From the NCBI GenBank assembly GCA_029224185.1, contig CM055188.1, positions 7,131,001-7,195,000 of the forward strand: 64,000 bases of DNA. The letters are read 5' to 3'. The notes under the pieces are model-generated. The model was not told where the DNA came from, searched no databases, and saw only the letters and a program-made list of their open reading frames with translations. The first letter of the stretch is position 1. Each line of letters opens with the position of its first letter. Positions 59,640-64,000 of this stretch are shown here, in pieces. Origin of the DNA: Karalla daura. Taxonomy: Eukaryota > Chordata > Actinopteri > Chaetodontiformes > Leiognathidae. The translations under genes and the position numbers were made by a program.

Positions 59640-60245
59640 CAGTCAGTGCTCCAGCAACTCCTTGAGAACACTATGTGTTAAAGCTGAAACACATCCTGTC
59701 GGTGTCCTTCCTGGGAAGCATCAGTCAAGATCTCTGTGTTCTCCTGGCCGGTCCTCAAGGATTGCAAGCAACTTCAGTGGTTGTTGGGGTTTGCCAATTT
59801 TTACTCCAAGTTCTTCAGAAACTACTGCTGCGTAGCAGCTCCCATCACCACACTGACTCCACCAAGATGCCCTTCTGGTGGTCTCCCTCATCCTGGAAGG
59901 CCTTTAAGACTCTGAAAAACAAATCTTCCCCAGTCCTCCAAATGCCTGATCCAAAATGATAGCTTATGGTAGGTAGATGCCTCTAATGGACCATCCAACG
60001 CTCTCGCTCCAACGATAGACTTCATCTCTGTCAAAGCCAAAATGAATTATGACATCAGCAACCTTGAACTGCTAGTGGTCAAGATGGCCTTAAAGGAGTG
60101 GCTGCTCTGGTCAGAGGGAACCAAGAACCCATCCCTGGTCTGGACAGACCAAAAGAATCTGGAGTTCATCGGTACCACCAAAAAGTGGACTCCCATCAGG
60201 CCCGCAGGACCTTGTTTGACCTTGTGCCTGCTCTTGGAATATCAA
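59640..60245 (+). mobile_element. Gypsy RT/RNase H fragment, right part of the split plus-strand element
   Basis: Across shifting frames one reads LCVKAE and VSFLG (59665-59715), GFANFYSKFFRNYCCVAAPI (about 59789-59848), a WSPSSWKAFKTLK stretch, then MNYDISNLELLVVKMALKEW (60042 on) and WTDQKNLEFI. These are the RT thumb/connection ('FLGFANFYRRFI', 'AAPLT') and RNase H ('NYDIGNRELLAVKLAL', 'WTDHKNLEYI') signatures of Ty3/Gypsy. The upstream half appears at 55051. The element is broken by stops. Confidence 0.8.
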
Positions 60246-60261
60246 GCCTGAAACTTCAACA

Positions 60262-61088
60262 GAAATCCGCTTCAAGAAGGACACGGATGTGGCGCACCGC
60301 CAGGTACAATGCCAGCAGTTCCCGGTCGAAAACACTGTATTTGCGCTCGCTGTCCCGTAGTTTACGGCTAAAAAATTAGAGTGGCTGCCACGCACCAGCC
60401 ACACGCTGCTCCACAACTGCTATGCCAGGAGCGTCGCGTCAGCCAGGGCAGACTTAGCCCTGTCAATCACCTGGACCCGTTCTGGTTTTCCAGTCCACCT
60501 GGTTGTTGGCTCTTTTCAACCTCAGGGCCTCGTAAAGTGGCTGCAGGAGTCGGGCCACGTGAGGGATGAAACGGTTGTAAAAGTTCCCCATGCCCAGAAT
60601 CTCCTGTAGCGCCTTCACAGAGACCGGGCGGGGGAAATCCGCTACTACCTGCGCCTTCGAAGGCAAAGGAACCACGTCCTGTGATGAAATGTGGTGGTCC
60701 AGGAAATCAATCACCGGCAATCCGAACTGGCCCTTCGCTGGATTGACGATTAAGCCATTCTCATGTAGGCGCTGAAAAACCTGCCTGAGGTGCTCCTCGG
60801 CCGAGGAGCTAGCAACCAAGATGTCATCAAGGTAGACACAAATGAGAGGTTGCGTAAAACCGGATACATCAGCCTCTGAAACGTTTTTGCTGCCCCCTTC
60901 AGTCCAAAAGGCATGCACAAAAACTCAAAAAGCCCAAACGGAGTAATGACCGCAGTCTTGGGTACGTCCTCTGCCTGCACTGGAACTTGGTGGTAAATGC
61001 ACACCAAATACACCTTAGAAAAAAACGCTGACCCCACCAGGTGAACCAAAAAATTAGCAATTAGCCATAGCCAGCTCAGACATGTCAA
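60262..61088 (-). pseudogene. Gypsy reverse transcriptase and RNase H start
   Basis: Upstream: FSKVYLVCIYHQVPVQAEDV, then TAVITPFGLFEFLCMPFGLK (about 60900-61020), where relatives have 'FSKVDLVRGYHQVPV', so the motif A Asp is Tyr. A frame change follows, then ICVYLDDILVAS with YLDD at 60823-60834, VNPAKGQFGLPVIDFLDHHI and FYNRFIPHVARLLQPLYEAL. After about 60463 another frame gives FSRKLRDSERKYSVFDRELL, the RNase H start, ending in a TGA near 60254. Confidence 0.85.
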
Positions 61089-61449
61089 GGCGTCGCGCTC
61101 CTGCGAAAACTGGGGGGCCTGCAGTGGGAATGAAGTGTTCTACACCATGCTTAGCTATGACCGAGGAGAAAGCGGGTGTAGTCAGCGATGGAAAATCTGC
61201 CAGTAAACAATGAAAAACGTTATCTAACACGGAAAAATTGCCTTGTGTAATGGCCCAGATCCCGCCGTTTGACATGGAACCAGTGGCAAAAGTAACTGCA
61301 TCAAGACAATTCGCAACATCCACCAACAAACCATTAGCACACAGAAAATCAGCAATTGGACATTTGGAACAGTAATGGAGGCAATCACAAAGTCCCACAC
61401 AAAGTTACGTCCGTGGAAACAGACAGTCACAGACCTGGTGCCAAATGTC

Positions 61450-61656
61450 TCAATATTGGACCCGTTGGCCGCACTGAGCTGCGAGCCGCTGCTCCGGGCT
61501 TACAGGAGGGAGGAGACTCTTCTGAGAGCCAGAGTCCACCAGGAACCGCTGACCTGACAGAGAGTCTTTGAGAAAAAGCAGCTCCTCTAGCTCACCAGCG
61601 CCCACAGCTGCTACTGAGCGCTGGCTTTGGCGTTTCCCTGCGCCGTAAATACACAA
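61450..61656 (-). pseudogene. Gypsy aspartic protease fragment
   Basis: RFLVDSGSQKSLLPP contains the retropepsin active-site triplet as D-S-G (61525-61536 for DSGS), in the fish Gypsy context 'FLVDTGAxxSVLPP'. The following flap region is cut by a stop at 61450. Confidence 0.75.
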
Positions 61657-61724
61657 GGAGGAACGCAGCTTTGCTTACAAAACGCTGGTGAAAGAAGCAC
61701 ATTCCTCCTCTGCTCTGTCGGGTT

Positions 61725-62045
61725 TCAGGTCGAAACTCCCGCGACCACCGCGGGGCTCTCGTCTCCCCCCACCTGCTGCAGGGAATCAGCTGCCACACTC
61801 TGCACAGAGAAACATCTGGCAGATGACAGCACCTGATCTGCCTCTTCAGCTAAGCTGCGGAAATCTCCTGCGGCCAGGCGCGGAAAGTTGGCGAGGGCGG
61901 CGCGCACAGGCTGCGGCAGCTGACGCAGAAAAATGTGTGGGAATAGGAAACCGCCATCATCCGAGCCCAGAAACGCCAACATATTGTCCATTAGATCCAC
62001 CGCTGAACCGTCACCAAGACTGGGGAGAGACAGCAGCTTGTCCAC
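61725..62045 (-). pseudogene. Gypsy gag C-terminal portion
   Basis: The frame reads LLSLPSLGDGSAVDLMDNML then FLFPHIFLRQLPQPVRAALA and LAAGDFRSLAEEADQVL. This is the pattern of the capsid/nucleocapsid region of many fish Gypsy gags ('LPxxVRxxL', 'LAxxADxV'). A separate frame just downstream (about 61690-61720) encodes MCFFHQRF, the start of a zinc-knuckle-like C..H segment. Confidence 0.7.
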
Positions 62046-62062
62046 TCTCTGCGGCAGAATAT

Positions 62063-64000
62063 TAATATTATTTACTCTGATGACGATTTATGCAGATTTT
62101 GGAAGAGATTATACGTAAAATGATTAAGTAGCAAAAAAATGGTTTGACATAAATAAGTAGAATAAAGATGTAATAATAGATGATGTAACTATTGGTTGAG
62201 TGGAACAAAACTTTTCAAGGTGTGATAATAGATGAAAAGATCTGCTGGAAACCCCATTTTAATTATTACAAATTACAAATTGGGATTCAATGACCATACT
62301 AATCCACTCTTTTTGAAAGCATCTGCGCTAAAGTTTCAGGATCCAGTACAATTCAAAACAGCACACATAATTTACAAAGCAAAAAGAATCTTTTATCATA
62401 CAATATCCAACATTTGTTGGATCCCAATTTAAATGGGATTTCAGGAATGGTACAATGAGGAAGTTGGGAGGAAGGTTTTTTTTGGTTGGGAAAAAGAGTT
62501 GTAGTGGCCAAACTAAGTGTGGGTTTGTTTTCCATCCCCATTTCAAACCAAAGTAGTAATTGTTACTACTGTTTTTATTTGTTTATTCTGATGTCTTATG
62601 TTCTATGTTGTTGGTTGGTACTTGTTTGGTCTCCCTGGTTTGAAATAAACACTTTTGACTTGAACTGAATCTTGTTTACCTATAAGCTCAGTTTTAAAAG
62701 AAAAGATTCCCCAGCAAAACATTGAAATTACATTTTATACGACACATATTTCAAGTATCAATACTTTTCACATCTTTCAACAGTTCCATCAGTTAAATGC
62801 CACCTGAAAAAAAACTGCAGATTTAGGATTGTAAGAATAGTACTATCAGCAAAATATAAGAAAAACTTTTGCTGGCACTTTAAGATGGGCATTTGGCTCA
62901 TAGTACACAATTTGAAGTGCTGTAAGGGGCAAATTGCATTGCCACCTCAGATCATTTTCACAAATGTCAGAGGTAGCCAGGGACTAAAAGAAAATCGCCT
63001 GACCTAGCATCATATCACACAACAATTTGATTTACTGCTGTGTGTATCTGTGAGTAAGTGATAAATATGCCTCCTTCCAGCTACTCAGGGATCTCCCCCT
63101 CTTGTCCCTATGATGTGACATTGAAGAGGAATGTGGAGAATGAGAAAACAGCTAACAATTGTGTCAAACATATTAAACCAATGGCTCAGTGATGCTCTGT
63201 CATCGTTGTGACACTGACCACTCATCAGTTGTGCGTTTCATGTTTTGCTGACTGTGATTTCCACAAAACAGAAAAAGCCTGAGCAGTTCTACATGTCAAT
63301 CTTTGCATTTGTGAAATCAGACATACAACAGACATGACAAAATTAAAATACATTTTGCAATGGGAAAGTTTGACTGTGGTAACTCAACTTAATATTTCAT
63401 TGCAAAAAAATAAAAAGGTAAAGTTTCATCACATCAGTATGGAAGATGAGATTGGCATGTGTGTCGTTAATCAACCAGTTACACAAGAAAACAAAAGGTC
63501 ACTTCCTCCTATTGCTTGGGTTTATAGGGAGTGTAGTGCCAGCAGCAGAGCCGCCACATTGACAAGTGCAGTAACTGATTTAAGATGAAAATGTCAGACA
63601 TTGAGATTAACTTGCTGAAATTTAGTGGCATAACTTTCAGCAATGTTAAAATGTGTACAGCTACCAAGAAGTAAATCTGTCATTTCTTCAGGTGGTGTGA
63701 GTTTGATCTACTTTCACTGGAGAGCCCAAAACACTGTGAAACAACTACACCACTAACCACTGTACAAAATCTGATACATGTGTTGGGTCATATTCAATAG
63801 ATATCTGCAGGAATCAGGAAATTGCGGTAGACCAACAGGCTTTGGAATCTCAAAGAAAAACGGTGACCTTAATTATGTCTTTACAGTAAGGAGTTGTTAA
63901 GAAGCTGGTGGCTGAGCAGCCAGCTGGCTGATTGTGTCTTTGATAAATATTCTCTTTTTTTTTAAATGGCAAGGGAAATTCAACCACAAAAATGTGCATT
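62063..64000. other. Non-coding to the window end
   Basis: AT-rich intron-like DNA. No gene or repeat recognised. Confidence 0.5.

Larger units (their letters stand above)
60250..62062 (-). mobile_element. Ty3/Gypsy retrotransposon fragment (gag end, protease, RT, RNase H)
   Basis: On the minus strand the order is the C-terminal gag, a zinc-knuckle-like stretch, the aspartic protease, RT and the start of RNase H. This is the usual Gypsy pol order before integrase. Neither LTR nor integrase is present. It ends head-on against the plus-strand Gypsy fragment at about 60245. Frames are broken in several places. The GC content is higher than that of the surrounding intron. Confidence 0.88.

Overview
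The window is vertebrate, almost certainly teleost fish, genomic DNA. It is AT-rich and dominated by introns, long (TA)n, (CA)n, (TC)n and (GA)n microsatellites and many decayed mobile elements of kinds familiar from fish genomes: an IR/DR-type Tc1 element, an L2 LINE with an esterase-bearing ORF1, Rex1-like and other APE-type LINEs, Ty3/Gypsy fragments, Harbinger-like MITEs and tRNA-SINE/LINE tails. Nothing resembles an operon, a CRISPR array or a bacterial gene.

Only one host protein-coding segment can be supported. It is a 217-base exon on the minus strand at 24646-24862, with canonical splice sites, encoding part of the glutamate-binding domain of a group III metabotropic glutamate receptor (best fit grm4). 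No other exon of this gene was recognised, so most or all of the window is probably grm4 intron. The flanking introns would be at least about 24.6 kb downstream (towards position 1) and about 39 kb upstream.

Layout. 1-8.8 kb: unannotated intron-like DNA with microsatellites. 8.85-9.0 kb: degenerate minisatellite. 9.1-10.9 kb: a TIR-bounded element with a decayed gene. 12.0-13.9 kb: decayed LINE copy 1, ending in a DNA-transposon end. 14.3-18.0 kb: LINE scraps and a duplicated 170-bp repeat. 18.6-20.2 kb: Tc1 element whose transposase has lost seven codons between the last two catalytic residues. 21.8-24.0 kb: nested MITE-like DNA elements. 24.65-24.86 kb: grm exon. 28.1-28.7 kb: a second MITE fragment. 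29.9-32.6 kb: LINE copy 2, followed to 33.6 kb by interleaved inverted repeats. 34.7-38.5 kb: repeat scraps, including a Rex1-like LINE, a Tc1 remnant and a 240-bp (TA)n tract. 45-54 kb: SINE tail, LTR-like sequences and a Harbinger-like MITE. 55.0-62.1 kb: a nested cluster in which an L2 LINE sits inside a Rex1-like LINE, which sits inside a plus-strand Gypsy fragment, abutting a second Gypsy fragment on the minus strand. The last 2 kb are featureless.

I found no new multi-gene system. The points most worth a second look are the 9.1-10.9 kb TIR element with its unfamiliar decayed gene, the three-layer nest at 55-60 kb, the in-frame catalytic-core deletion in the Tc1 transposase, and the interleaved inverted repeats at 32.6-33.6 kb. 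Family names rest on motif recognition alone, because no database search was possible.
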